Source: Kangiella sediminilitoris (GTDB lineage Bacteria; Pseudomonadota; Gammaproteobacteria; Enterobacterales; Kangiellaceae). From it: a stretch of DNA of 64,000 nucleotides. A program made the position numbers and the translations under genes. The DNA is taken from contig NZ_CP012418.1 of NCBI RefSeq assembly GCF_001708405.1, positions 620,001 through 684,000 on the forward strand. The letters run 5' to 3'. The notes beneath the pieces were generated by a model. The model ran no database searches and was not told where the DNA came from. It saw only the letters and a list, made by a program, of their open reading frames with translations. The stretch's first letter is position 1, and every line of letters begins with the position of its first letter. Below are positions 35,407 to 44,108 of the stretch, one piece after another.

Positions 35407-37273
35407 GTATTTTATCGCGCCGTGATAATAATGAGAGAATCTGTTGTGGGTGTAAGTAAGCTCTTAACTCAGCCATCAGCTGCTGACGTGTCAAAGATGC
35501 AAGCTTCTCCCTAAAAACAGGTGACAGATAAGTAGGAGACTGTCTTTCATACTCAGGGAGCTTGCTGCTCATTCTGAAGGAACGAGTGTGATCGATAAGC
35601 CATAAAAAGCCATTATCTTTACTGTATAGACGGTTACCGGTATTCCGATCTTCATTGAAAATTAACCAATCAAAAATATGCATAATATCTTCAGACTCAT
35701 TAATGGAGCAAAAGCTGTAGAGTTTTGTATTTTGTTCTATCATTTCAGTTCTGGATATTGAGTCTTCTACCCAGTACTGAATAATCCCTTTTTGCCCATT
35801 ATGTGTATACTCCATGGTGAAAGGAACCATATATAAACCAAGAATACGATCCAGCTTGAAAGCTGCCATATCATAGACATAACGATCGGCAACATTTGCT
35901 AAACGCCTGTCTATAGAACCCTTCTCCATATTAGGGTCGCTATCATAGTATTTGAAAATAGCACTGTGCTGATGGTCAGCATTAGAAAAGGTTAACTTAA
36001 TGGGCTTGCTAAAAAAGTCATCCAAGGGTATTTGTTCTACAATTTTGGCGTTTTCGAAAAAGCTCTTCAGGTACTCATCACTATATCCGTCAGCGTATAA
36101 TGGTTTACGGACCGGATCTTCAAGTGGAGTCGTATTCGTGGGATCATCAATGTTAAGCACCTGTAGATTCTCATCTTGAATAATAATTGCGCTCGGGTGG
36201 CCATTGTAATGTGAGCGGAGCATGCCTGTGTCCAGTAAAATAAGCTTATTACCGAAACGTGAACGAACCAGACGACTTTCGTCAGGAGTGTGACCTACTA
36301 AAAGTTGCTCAGAATTAAATCGTTCGAGAGCACGATCAATAGTCTGTTGCTCTGAATAACAATGACAGTAGATATTCCCACGGTACCAGATTGGACCGAA
36401 TGTAGTGAGCATTAACGAATCTGCAACCTCAAGAAAACGTTTGGCTTTTTTTACCACACTGCGTTTATTTAATGAGCGGGACTGTATCTTTCCTTCAACT
36501 AATGCAGTTGCTACCTGTTTTCTCTCGAGCTTATTGAAATAGTGTTTAAATAACCCTGCATCCAGCAAATCGTGGTATAGGGTTGCGTAATCTTTTAGTT
36601 CCTGGCGGAACAGCTGGTTCAAACCAGCTTCGCTTAATTCCAGATCCAGAACTTGTTTGGATATACCTCCATGAACGTAACTGCGACTATTAAAAGTGCG
36701 TAAAACATTTTTTTGTAAAAGCCAGCGACCATAATAACCATCTGGAGCGAACCCTGCTACCAGTCCAAAATAACCCGGAGGGTACATCTCGAGGAATGCT
36801 TTTCTACTTTCCTCGTCATCCTCAAGCTCTGAATAACTGAGATAATCTTCATAAATCGCTTGTCGATATCGTTCTGACTCATCGGGGATAAAGGCTGCAT
36901 ACTCTTCCTCTGAGACGTAGCGTAGGTCTGACATAAGGTTCATTGCCTCATGGTTTCCAAGCAAAACCTCAACCTGTCCGCCTGACTGTTTTGCTTCATT
37001 TTCCAGGCGTATAAAAAGATCCATTATTTTTCTGGAGTCGGGACCTCTGTCTAAATTGTCACCAATGCTTATCAATAAATCTGTTTTGCCACTCCATCGC
37101 AGTTTCTCATCAATGACGTCACTTGCCTTTAAAACATTTAGTAATTCAGTGTAGGCCCCATGAACATCGGTGACGGCTACAGTTCTTTTGGCAATGCCTG
37201 CCACAGGTAGAGTCAAAATGACTAAAAAAGTAACGAGGATAGAACTATAAGAAAGGGCTTTATTGAGATTCAT
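35390..37273 (-). CDS. Exported PPP-type metallophosphatase fused to an atypical kinase-like domain
   Basis: A 627-aa protein from ATG 37273, with a signal peptide ending near VAGIAKR (an ATG six codons upstream is also open). Residues 36-330 hold every motif of a calcineurin/PPP (Shewanella-like) phosphatase: DVHG 36-39, GDNLDRG 71-77, GNHE 106-109, HGG 201-203, GHT 327-329. The second half (about 415-620) looks like an atypical kinase of the PI3/4-kinase, HipA or FAM20 type: candidate ATP-binding Lys441 (AIFKYY), AAFKLDRILGLYMVP helix, catalytic-loop-like FDWLIFNEDRNTGN 534-547 (Asp542, Asn547) and metal-binding LIDH 559-562. No membrane anchor beyond the leader. Opposing activities in one exported chain are unusual. 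Domain identity for the kinase part is inferred from motifs only. Confidence 0.72.
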   Translation of the reverse strand: MNLNKALSYSSILVTFLVILTLPVAGIAKRTVAVTDVHGAYTELLNVLKASDVIDEKLRWSGKTDLLISIGDNLDRGPDSRKIMDLFIRLENEAKQSGGQVEVLLGNHEAMNLMSDLRYVSEEEYAAFIPDESERYRQAIYEDYLSYSELEDDEESRKAFLEMYPPGYFGLVAGFAPDGYYGRWLLQKNVLRTFNSRSYVHGGISKQVLDLELSEAGLNQLFRQELKDYATLYHDLLDAGLFKHYFNKLERKQVATALVEGKIQSRSLNKRSVVKKAKRFLEVADSLMLTTFGPIWYRGNIYCHCYSEQQTIDRALERFNSEQLLVGHTPDESRLVRSRFGNKLILLDTGMLRSHYNGHPSAIIIQDENLQVLNIDDPTNTTPLEDPVRKPLYADGYSDEYLKSFFENAKIVEQIPLDDFFSKPIKLTFSNADHQHSAIFKYYDSDPNMEKGSIDRRLANVADRYVYDMAAFKLDRILGLYMVPFTMEYTHNGQKGIIQYWVEDSISRTEMIEQNTKLYSFCSINESEDIMHIFDWLIFNEDRNTGNRLYSKDNGFLWLIDHTRSFRMSSKLPEYERQSPTYLSPVFREKLASLTRQQLMAELRAYLHPQQILSLLSRRDKILKYFQ

Positions 37274-37615
37274 AACGCATTCCAGTCGCATTTTAGGCTT
37301 GCTAATACTATATCATAAGCCAGTTTTGTTGGTCCTGAAAGGGGATGGTCCGAAGCTTGTCAAAATCTGTAAAATTTAGTGTTCTTATGGCTTTGCGAGG
37401 CTTTTTGCTTTTGTTGCCGTGTTATATTTGGTACTGTTAACGTATAAAGAGCGGGTTTAAGAGGCTGGAGTTATGTAAAGTCCTACTTCCGACTTGAAAA
37501 AACAGGCTTAAGACCTCATTTCCTCTTTATAGAAACGGCTGCTACTGCAGTGTATAGAAAGCATTAAATGAAGCCACGCCAATTTTTTAATCTAGGCGCT
37601 TGCTTGAGGTAGAAG
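37274..37615. other. Intergenic region upstream of clpX
   Basis: A 342-base stretch with no convincing gene. It must hold the divergent promoters of the phosphatase-kinase gene and clpX. The only strong element I can identify is a sigma-32 promoter match at 37493-37521; the rest is AT-rich with no clear hairpin or repeat. Confidence 0.7.
37493..37521 (+). promoter_or_regulatory. Sigma-32 (heat-shock) promoter of clpX
   Basis: CTTGAAA (37493-37499), a 14-base spacer and CCTCATTT (37514-37521) match the RpoH consensus CTTGAAA-N13-15-CCCCATnT at all but one fixed position. The clpX ATG is about 95 bases downstream with a GAGGT site at 37606-37610. Confidence 0.7.
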
Positions 37616-38884
37616 ATGAGTAACGAAAACTCCGACGATAAAACACTTTATTGTTCGTTTTGTGGCAAAAGTCAGCATGAAGTGAAAAAGCTGATCGCAG
37701 GTCCTCGTGTGTTCATATGTAATGAATGTGTGGATTTGTGTAACGACATTATTATTGAAGAAATTCAAGAGATTGCGTCGAAGGAAGCAAAGGATAAATT
37801 ACCTAAGCCCAAGGAAATTGCAGACTTCTTGGAGCAGTATGTTATTGGGCAGGAAGATGCTAAGAAAGTGCTTTCTGTTGCGGTTTATAACCATTACAAA
37901 CGTCTTGAAAACGAGCCTCACTCCAGTGAGCACCAAGATGTTGAGCTAGGGAAAAGTAATATCTTGCTAATAGGGCCTACTGGTAGCGGTAAAACCTTAC
38001 TAGCGGAAACTCTTGCTCGAATGCTGGATGTTCCTTTTACGATGGCTGACGCAACCACCCTGACAGAAGCAGGTTATGTGGGTGAAGACGTAGAGAACAT
38101 TATTCAGAAGCTTTTGCAGAAGTGTGATTATGACGTAGAGAAAGCGGAGCGTGGTATAGTTTATATCGATGAAATCGATAAGATTTCCAGGAAATCAGAC
38201 AACCCTTCCATTACACGTGATGTATCTGGTGAGGGTGTGCAGCAGGCATTATTGAAGCTGATTGAAGGGACTGTCGCTTCGGTTCCACCCCAGGGTGGTC
38301 GTAAGCACCCACAGCAGGAATTTCTACAGGTGAATACCGGAAATATCCTTTTCGTCTGTGGCGGTGCTTTTGCCGGTCTGGAAAAAGTCATTCAAGAGCG
38401 TACCGAAAAAGGTGGCATTGGCTTTGGTGCTGACGTTAAGGAAGTAAATGATGGCGCGAAAGTCGGGCAGATGCTGAAAATGGTTGAGCCGGATGACTTG
38501 GTTAAGTTCGGGTTGATTCCAGAGTTCATAGGTCGCTTGCCGATTGTCACAACTCTGCAGGAACTTGACGAAACAGCTCTAGTGCGGATTCTAACTGAGC
38601 CTAAGAATGCTTTAACTAAGCAATACAGCAAGCTTTTCTCACTTGAAAATGTTGAGCTGGAGTTCCGTAAGGACGCATTAGTGGCGATTGCTCATAAAGC
38701 CATGGCACGTCGAACTGGTGCCAGAGGTTTGCGCTCTATACTTGAAGAAATCTTGTTAGACACCATGTATGACTTACCATCTTTAGAAGGTGTCAGTAAA
38801 GTTTGTATCGACGGTGCAGTAGTTAAAGGCGAGGCTGATCCTCTCTTGATTTACGACAACCAGTCTAAGGCTGCATCAGAGTAA
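37616..38884 (+). CDS. clpX: ATP-dependent Clp protease ATP-binding subunit ClpX
   Basis: Hexameric AAA+ unfoldase (422 aa) that recognises ssrA-tagged and other substrates and feeds them to ClpP. The N-terminal zinc-binding domain has Cys13, Cys16, Cys35 and Cys38. Walker A GPTGSGKT is at 120-127, the pore loop GYVGED follows, Walker B is [10 protein letters not shown], sensor and arginine-finger region [10 protein letters not shown] and the ClpP-contact IGFGAD loop are all present. It has a GAGGT ribosome-binding site 5 bases upstream and a heat-shock-type promoter of its own. It is detached from clpP by two inserted genes, unlike the normal clpPX operon. Confidence 0.97.
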   Translation: MSNENSDDKTLYCSFCGKSQHEVKKLIAGPRVFICNECVDLCNDIIIEEIQEIASKEAKDKLPKPKEIADFLEQYVIGQEDAKKVLSVAVYNHYKRLENEPHSSEHQDVELGKSNILLIGPTGSGKTLLAETLARMLDVPFTMADATTLTEAGYVGEDVENIIQKLLQKCDYDVEKAERGIVYIDEIDKISRKSDNPSITRDVSGEGVQQALLKLIEGTVASVPPQGGRKHPQQEFLQVNTGNILFVCGGAFAGLEKVIQERTEKGGIGFGADVKEVNDGAKVGQMLKMVEPDDLVKFGLIPEFIGRLPIVTTLQELDETALVRILTEPKNALTKQYSKLFSLENVELEFRKDALVAIAHKAMARRTGARGLRSILEEILLDTMYDLPSLEGVSKVCIDGAVVKGEADPLLIYDNQSKAASE

Positions 38885-38900
38885 TAGATTGATAAGTTGT

Positions 38901-38923
38901 GGTTACAACCTCAGGTTGTAACC
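38901..38923. repeat. Inverted repeat between clpX and lon
   Basis: Perfect 10-bp arms GGTTACAACC/GGTTGTAACC with a TCA loop. No T-tract follows, so it is a weak terminator at best; it may be an attenuator, an mRNA stabiliser for clpX or an operator for lon. Confidence 0.6.
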
Positions 38924-38968
38924 ATTCCCACTGAGTAGATTGGTTAAAATCCCAGGAAATAAACGTAC

Positions 38969-41371
38969 ATGCCATTAGAAACTAAAGAACTTCCATTATT
39001 ACCGTTGCGCGATGTTGTGGTATTCCCACATATGGTTATCCCTCTGTTTGTTGGACGAGAAAAATCGATTCAGGCACTGGAAGAAGCGACAAACGGTGAT
39101 AAGCAAGTCATGCTGGTAGCTCAGAAAGAGGCAACCGAAGATATGCCTGATGCTGATCAGGTGTATGATTACGGCTGTGTGGCAACAATTTTACAGATGC
39201 TGAAATTGCCCGATGGAAATGTAAAAGTTTTAGTTGAGGGTGTCCAGCGCGCTAAGGTTGACCGCTTCGTACAGCTTGATCCGATGTTTATTGCTGAAGT
39301 CAGCTTGATTGACAACCAGCAGGGAGAGGAAGATCAGGAAGATGCATTGGCTCGAGCAGCATTAAATAGCTTTGATAAGTACGTAAAACTTAATAAAAAA
39401 ATACCCAGTGAAATTCTGACAACTCTTTCCGGGATTGAAAACCCAAGCCGTCTTGCGGATAGCATCGCTGCTCACATGTCCTTGAGTATTGAAGACAAGC
39501 AAGAGATTCTTCAAATGGAGTCGGTTGTAGAGCGCCTTGAGCACTTGATGAGTAAGATGGAAAGTGAAATGGATCTGCTTGAAGTTGAGAAGCGAATCCG
39601 AGGCCGTGTTAAAAATCAGATGGAAAAGAATCAGCGTGAATATTATTTGAATGAGCAAATCAAGGCCATTCAAAAAGAGCTGGGTGATGGTGAGGAAACA
39701 GCTTCAGAGCATGAAGAGTTAGCGAAGAAAATCGAAGAAGCTGGTATGACTAAAGAAGCCAAGGAGAAGGCTGAGGCTGAACTGAAAAAATTGAAAATGA
39801 TGTCACCTATGTCCGCAGAGGCAACGGTGGTTCGTGGTTATATTGATTGGTTACTGGGTGTCCCTTGGAAAAAGAGAAGCCGGGTAAAGCATGATTTGGT
39901 AAAAGCTGAAGAGGTGCTTGATGAGGATCATTATGGTCTTGAGAAGATCAAAGATAGAATCCTTGAGTATTTAGCAGTTCAACAGCGTGTGAAAAAGTTA
40001 AAAGGGCCAGTCCTGTGTCTTGTAGGGCCTCCAGGTGTAGGTAAAACTTCACTGGGACAGTCTATAGCTCGTGCTACTGGCCGAAAATACGTTCGTATGG
40101 CTTTGGGTGGTGTGCGCGATGAAGCTGAAATTAGAGGCCACAGACGTACGTATATCGGTGCAATGCCCGGTAAGTTAATGCAGCGTATGAGCAAGGTTGG
40201 GGTTAAAAATCCATTATTCCTGCTGGATGAGATCGACAAGATGTCGATGGACATGAGAGGTGATCCATCCTCAGCATTATTGGAAGTCTTAGACCCTGAG
40301 CAGAATCATACTTTTAGTGACCATTATCTTGAAGTAGATTATGACTTGTCTGAAGTCATGTTCATTGCGACCTCAAATTCGATGAATATCCCAGCACCAT
40401 TATTAGATCGAATGGAGGTTATTCGTATACCTGGGTATACCGAAGACGAAAAAGTTGAGATTGCAAAACGCTACTTACTGCCAAAGCAAATTAAAAACGC
40501 GGGTTTGAAAAAGAATGAGCTTGACCTTTCGGAAGACGCTCTTCGAAGCATCATTAGATATTATACCCGTGAATCAGGTGTCCGAAATCTCGAGCGCGAA
40601 ATTTCAAAGGTTTGCCGTAAAACGGTCAAAGAACAATTGCTAGCGACCAAGGCTAAGAAAACAGTCAAGGTGACTGATAAGAACATAGATAAATACCTCG
40701 GAGTGCAACGCTTTGATTATGGCCGTGCTGGCGAAAATAACAAAGTAGGTCAGGTTACGGGGCTAGCTTGGACGTCTGTCGGTGGTGAGCTGTTAACAAT
40801 TGAGTCGGTTGTGGTAAACGGTAAAGGTAAAACCGTCTTTACCGGACAATTGGGCGATGTAATGAAAGAATCTATCCAGGCAGCAATGACGGTTGTTAGA
40901 AGTCGTTGTCTGGCGTTAGGAATTGAACCTGACTTTTATGAAAAGAAAGACCTACACATACATGTTCCAGAGGGAGCAACTCCAAAAGACGGCCCAAGTG
41001 CCGGTATCGGAATGTGTACAGCGCTCATTTCTAGCTTAACAGACATCCCTGTAAGGAAAGATGTAGCTATGACGGGTGAAATCACCTTGCGAGGTGAAGT
41101 ATTGCCTATCGGTGGTTTAAAAGAAAAGTTATTAGCCGCTCACAGAGGCGGTATAAAAACAGTCATTATTCCAAAAGAAAATGAAAGGAATCTCGAGGAT
41201 ATTCCAAAAAATATCAAGCAGGATCTTAAGATCGTTGCAGTGAAATGGATAGACGAAGTTATTGATATTGCTCTTGAACGATTGCCTGAGCCTATCAGTA
41301 GTCCGGTTGGATCAAAGCCTGAATCTGCGCCAGCAGAGAAGGGTGAACAGAACAAAATTCAACCACATTAA
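38969..41371 (+). CDS. lon: ATP-dependent Lon protease
   Basis: Cytoplasmic AAA+ protease (800 aa) degrading misfolded and regulatory proteins. Domains in order: N-terminal substrate-binding LON domain (about 1-200) with [15 protein letters not shown], a coiled-coil linker (about 200-300), the AAA+ module with Walker A GPPGVGKT at 353-360 and Walker [11 protein letters not shown], and the C-terminal peptidase with the catalytic dyad Ser677 (DGPSAGIG) and Lys720 (GGLKEKLL). Length is normal for LonA. Located 84 bases after clpX, as usual; the only visible signal between them is a perfect inverted repeat. Confidence 0.97.
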   Translation: MPLETKELPLLPLRDVVVFPHMVIPLFVGREKSIQALEEATNGDKQVMLVAQKEATEDMPDADQVYDYGCVATILQMLKLPDGNVKVLVEGVQRAKVDRFVQLDPMFIAEVSLIDNQQGEEDQEDALARAALNSFDKYVKLNKKIPSEILTTLSGIENPSRLADSIAAHMSLSIEDKQEILQMESVVERLEHLMSKMESEMDLLEVEKRIRGRVKNQMEKNQREYYLNEQIKAIQKELGDGEETASEHEELAKKIEEAGMTKEAKEKAEAELKKLKMMSPMSAEATVVRGYIDWLLGVPWKKRSRVKHDLVKAEEVLDEDHYGLEKIKDRILEYLAVQQRVKKLKGPVLCLVGPPGVGKTSLGQSIARATGRKYVRMALGGVRDEAEIRGHRRTYIGAMPGKLMQRMSKVGVKNPLFLLDEIDKMSMDMRGDPSSALLEVLDPEQNHTFSDHYLEVDYDLSEVMFIATSNSMNIPAPLLDRMEVIRIPGYTEDEKVEIAKRYLLPKQIKNAGLKKNELDLSEDALRSIIRYYTRESGVRNLEREISKVCRKTVKEQLLATKAKKTVKVTDKNIDKYLGVQRFDYGRAGENNKVGQVTGLAWTSVGGELLTIESVVVNGKGKTVFTGQLGDVMKESIQAAMTVVRSRCLALGIEPDFYEKKDLHIHVPEGATPKDGPSAGIGMCTALISSLTDIPVRKDVAMTGEITLRGEVLPIGGLKEKLLAAHRGGIKTVIIPKENERNLEDIPKNIKQDLKIVAVKWIDEVIDIALERLPEPISSPVGSKPESAPAEKGEQNKIQPH

Positions 41372-41422
41372 GCGTGAAATGCTGATTTCTAGAGACTTTT
41401 AGCGATATTGCTCTAAATTATC

Positions 41423-41452
41423 TTGACAGTTTTAACAGTCAATTGATATAAC
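41423..41452 (+). promoter_or_regulatory. Promoter of hupB and the downstream tRNAs
   Basis: Perfect -35 TTGACA (41423-41428) and -10 TATAAC (41447-41452) with an 18-base spacer. A short inverted repeat TTGAC/GTCAA lies over the -35 and spacer. Confidence 0.7.
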
Positions 41453-41538
41453 AGAGCACCTTGAGTTATGCATAAAAACTCTAAGAAACGCAGTAAATTT
41501 TTTAATCACAGATTTCTAAAAAATAAAGGGGAAAGTGT

Positions 41539-41811
41539 GTGAATAAATCAGAATTAATTGATGCTATCGCAGCAGGCGCAGATATTTCTAAAGCAGCAGC
41601 AGGTCGTGCATTGGATTCAATGTTGGGCGCTGTAACTGATTCACTACAAAAAGGTGAGCAAGTTTCTTTAGTGGGTTTTGGTACATTTTCTGTAAAAGAG
41701 CGCGCAGCTCGTACAGGACGTAACCCTAAAACTGGCGAAACTATCCAAATTAAAGCAGCAAAAGTTCCAGGATTTAAAGCTGGTAAAGCGCTTAAAGACG
41801 CGGTAAACTAA
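41539..41811 (+). CDS. hupB: DNA-binding protein HU-beta
   Basis: Nucleoid-associated histone-like protein (90 aa) that bends DNA as a dimer. The family core is complete: [11 protein letters not shown] helix, [22 protein letters not shown] arm with the signature and the Pro at its tip, and [12 protein letters not shown] end. Translation begins at GTG 41539 preceded by a GGGGA-type site. As in relatives it follows lon, and the tRNA-Val gene begins only 15 bases after its stop, so the mRNA probably also carries both tRNAs. Confidence 0.96.
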   Translation: MNKSELIDAIAAGADISKAAAGRALDSMLGAVTDSLQKGEQVSLVGFGTFSVKERAARTGRNPKTGETIQIKAAKVPGFKAGKALKDAVN

Positions 41812-41826
41812 GCGCCGTTTTTTTGC

Positions 41827-41902
41827 GGGTGGTTAGCTCAGTTGGGAGAGCATCGCCCTTACAAGGCGAGGGTCACTGGTTCGAGCCCAGTACCACCCAC
41901 CA
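41827..41902 (+). tRNA. tRNA-Val(TAC)
   Basis: Acceptor stem GGGTGGT/ACCACCC, anticodon stem TCGCC/GGCGA with loop CTTACAA (anticodon TAC), T-arm CTGGTTCGAGCCCAG and encoded CCA. It begins 15 bases downstream of the hupB stop. Confidence 0.97.
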
Positions 41903-41946
41903 AGTCTTTCACCATAAGTTCAGTTGAACGCTTATGGTGAGGACTT
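41902..41946 (+). repeat. Long hairpin in the tRNA-Val/tRNA-Asp spacer
   Basis: Stem CACCATAAG/CTTATGGTG (41910-41918 with 41931-41939), extended outward by AAGTC/GACTT and inward by GTTCA/TGAAC. It occupies nearly the whole spacer and starts at the last base of tRNA-Val. A processing signal for RNases is a reasonable guess. Confidence 0.6.
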
Positions 41947-41954
41947 AAAAATTC

Positions 41955-42031
41955 GGAGCGGTAGTTCAGCTGGTTAGAATACCGGCCTGTCACGCCGGGG
42001 GTCGCGGGTTCGAGTCCCGTCCGCTCCGCCA
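41955..42031 (+). tRNA. tRNA-Asp(GTC)
   Basis: Acceptor stem GGAGCGG/CCGCTCC, anticodon loop CTGTCAC (anticodon GTC) in stem CCGGC/GCCGG, T-arm GCGGGTTCGAGTCCCGT and encoded CCA. Confidence 0.97.
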
Positions 42032-42040
42032 CTTTTTAAG

Positions 42041-42064
42041 CGCGCCTCTTTAGGCGCGTTTTTT
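42041..42064 (+). terminator. Terminator after tRNA-Asp
   Basis: Stem CGCGCC/GGCGCG, loop TCTTTA, six T. It closes the hupB-tRNA-tRNA unit ahead of ppiD. Confidence 0.88.
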
Positions 42065-42134
42065 ATAACTGGCGATAGAAAAGTCAGTAATCTACGTGTA
42101 AAGCAAAGTTTATAAACGAAAGGTAATTTCAGCC

Positions 42135-44048
42135 ATGATGTTGGAAAAGATTCAGCAAAGCATGAATAGCCCGATAATGAAGTTCGTTATGTTCATCATT
42201 ATTGTGTTTTTCATTGGAGCAGGCTACTTCGGTGCCAATATGTTTGGTGGTGATCCAAACCGAATCGCAGAGGTTGATGGTGTTTCAATCAGCAGCCAAC
42301 GGGTGCAAAGCCAAATTGATCAGATGCGCCAACGTGATGGCCAGGCTTTTGAGCAGCGTTATCCAACTGAAGCAAGCCGTGAGCAGCTTCGTCAAACCAT
42401 CGCTCAGCAGTTAATCAACAGTGAAGTTATTGTGGCGGGTGTTGCAAGAGCTGGCTTTGCTGCTTCTGAAGAGCAGGTTAAGGAATGGATTCGCACTAAC
42501 GAAATTTTCCAAATCAATGGGGAGTACTCCGCTCGTCAGGCAAGGGAAATTCTTCGTCAGAATGGTATGTCGGAAGATAGACTGGCAGAAATGGCTCGTG
42601 AAGAAATTGCACGTGAACAGCTACAAAATGGGCTAACAAGTTCTGGGTTTGCTCTGTCCAATGAAGTAGCGACCTTATATCGATTACAGGAACAGTCTCG
42701 TGATGTAAGAGTTCTTCGCGTCCCTATCTCGGCTTTCACTGAATCAGTGGACTTTGGTGATGAAGCAATTAATGAGTATTACCAAAACAATCAAAGTCAG
42801 TTTCAGCAGCCAGAGCAAATTAACTTAAAATATGTGCGCTTGTCTGTTGAGAATCTGATAGAAGAAAATAAATCTGACGTGACTGAGGAGCAAATAGAAG
42901 CATTTTACGAAGCTCAAAAGTCAAATTATCAGGAAGTTGGTGAGATACAGGTAGCCCATATTCTTATTGATAATTCTGTTGAGAATGCTAAGTCTAAGGC
43001 AGAGCAATTACTTGAGCAATTAAAGCAAGGGGCAGACTTCGCACAATTAGCAGAAGAAAACTCTTCTGATACATTCAGTGCAGAAAATGGCGGTCAGTTA
43101 GATTGGGTTGATGCGGTTGAGCAAAGTGATGAATCGGCCGGTACGGGCTGGGCTCCAGAATTTGAGCAGGCTGCTTTATCACTGGAGAGCCGTGGTGATA
43201 TCTCCGATATAGTTGAAACGTCTTTTGGTTTTCATATTATTAAACTTCTCGATAAGCGTCCAGGCAGCACAACGCCTTTAGAAGAGGTTCGTGATGACAT
43301 TATCACAGAGCTTGCTGAAGAAGCGGCCACTGAAGAGTTTTATGAAAAAGAATCAAAGTTGAATGAAATGCTATTTGAGTATGGCGATGACATTCAAAAG
43401 TTTGCAGAGCAAGTTGGTTTAACTGTAGAAGAAACAGGCTTATTCAGTAGACAGAGTGCTACTGGAGTTGCTGCAGAACCAGCACTACTAGAGAAGGCGT
43501 TTACAGCGCAGGTCATTGACTCAACAGACGTAAGTGATGAAATTGAGTTAGGCAATAAAGATATTATTTATGTTACGGCCACAGACTATAAAGCTGAATC
43601 AGTTAAGCCTTTAGAGGAAGTAAAAGCTCAGATAGTAGCTACACTAACACAACAAAAAGCTGCTGAGGCCGCTGAAGAGTTCGCCAGTAACGTTATGGAT
43701 GCTCTTAAAAGTGGTGATTCAGTGGACGACATGGTTTCTTCTAAAGAGCTGGAGTGGCAAGAGAACGCGGACTTGAAACGCCGTGATTCTGAAATGAAGT
43801 TTGATCTTGTATCCGCCATATATCAGCTGCCTGCACCAGCAGAAGGTGAGTCAGTAATTGACTCTAAATCTTTGTTTAATGGTGATTATGCTGTTATTGA
43901 GCTTAAGGCTGTAAATTATCCAGATCCTTCGGATATGGATGAGTCTAAACGCGAGCAGTTACAGCAGATGGCGAAGAACTTGAATACTCAGGTAGATACT
44001 GGGAACCTTATTCAATACTTCCAGAATACTGTCGAAGTGAAAAAGTAA
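42135..44048 (+). CDS. ppiD: Periplasmic folding chaperone PpiD (SurA/parvulin type)
   Basis: Inner-membrane-anchored periplasmic chaperone (637 aa) that assists proteins emerging from the Sec translocon. One N-terminal transmembrane helix (residues about 15-34, FVMFIIIVFFIGAGYFGA) follows a short cytoplasmic MMLEKIQQSMNSP; a SurA-like N domain spans about 35-240; a parvulin rotamase domain spans about 268-375 (QVAHILIDN, GGQLDWVD, SSFGFHIIKLLDKRPG). The C-terminal SurA-like region completes it. Position after hupB and the tRNAs is the normal gammaproteobacterial order. AAAGGT lies upstream of the ATG. A shared terminator separates it from the Sap cluster. Confidence 0.94.
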   Translation: MMLEKIQQSMNSPIMKFVMFIIIVFFIGAGYFGANMFGGDPNRIAEVDGVSISSQRVQSQIDQMRQRDGQAFEQRYPTEASREQLRQTIAQQLINSEVIVAGVARAGFAASEEQVKEWIRTNEIFQINGEYSARQAREILRQNGMSEDRLAEMAREEIAREQLQNGLTSSGFALSNEVATLYRLQEQSRDVRVLRVPISAFTESVDFGDEAINEYYQNNQSQFQQPEQINLKYVRLSVENLIEENKSDVTEEQIEAFYEAQKSNYQEVGEIQVAHILIDNSVENAKSKAEQLLEQLKQGADFAQLAEENSSDTFSAENGGQLDWVDAVEQSDESAGTGWAPEFEQAALSLESRGDISDIVETSFGFHIIKLLDKRPGSTTPLEEVRDDIITELAEEAATEEFYEKESKLNEMLFEYGDDIQKFAEQVGLTVEETGLFSRQSATGVAAEPALLEKAFTAQVIDSTDVSDEIELGNKDIIYVTATDYKAESVKPLEEVKAQIVATLTQQKAAEAAEEFASNVMDALKSGDSVDDMVSSKELEWQENADLKRRDSEMKFDLVSAIYQLPAPAEGESVIDSKSLFNGDYAVIELKAVNYPDPSDMDESKREQLQQMAKNLNTQVDTGNLIQYFQNTVEVKK

Positions 44049-44060
44049 TGCTTCAATCTC

Positions 44061-44092
44061 AAAAAAAAGCCACTCAGAGAGTGGCTTTTTTT
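44061..44092. terminator. Bidirectional terminator between ppiD and the peptide transporter operon
   Basis: Stem GCCACTC/GAGTGGC with loop AGA is flanked by A8 on the left and T7 on the right, so it functions on either strand. It separates the convergent ppiD and sapF-like genes. Confidence 0.92.
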
Positions 44093-44108
44093 ATGCTTCA
44101 ATATTTTT

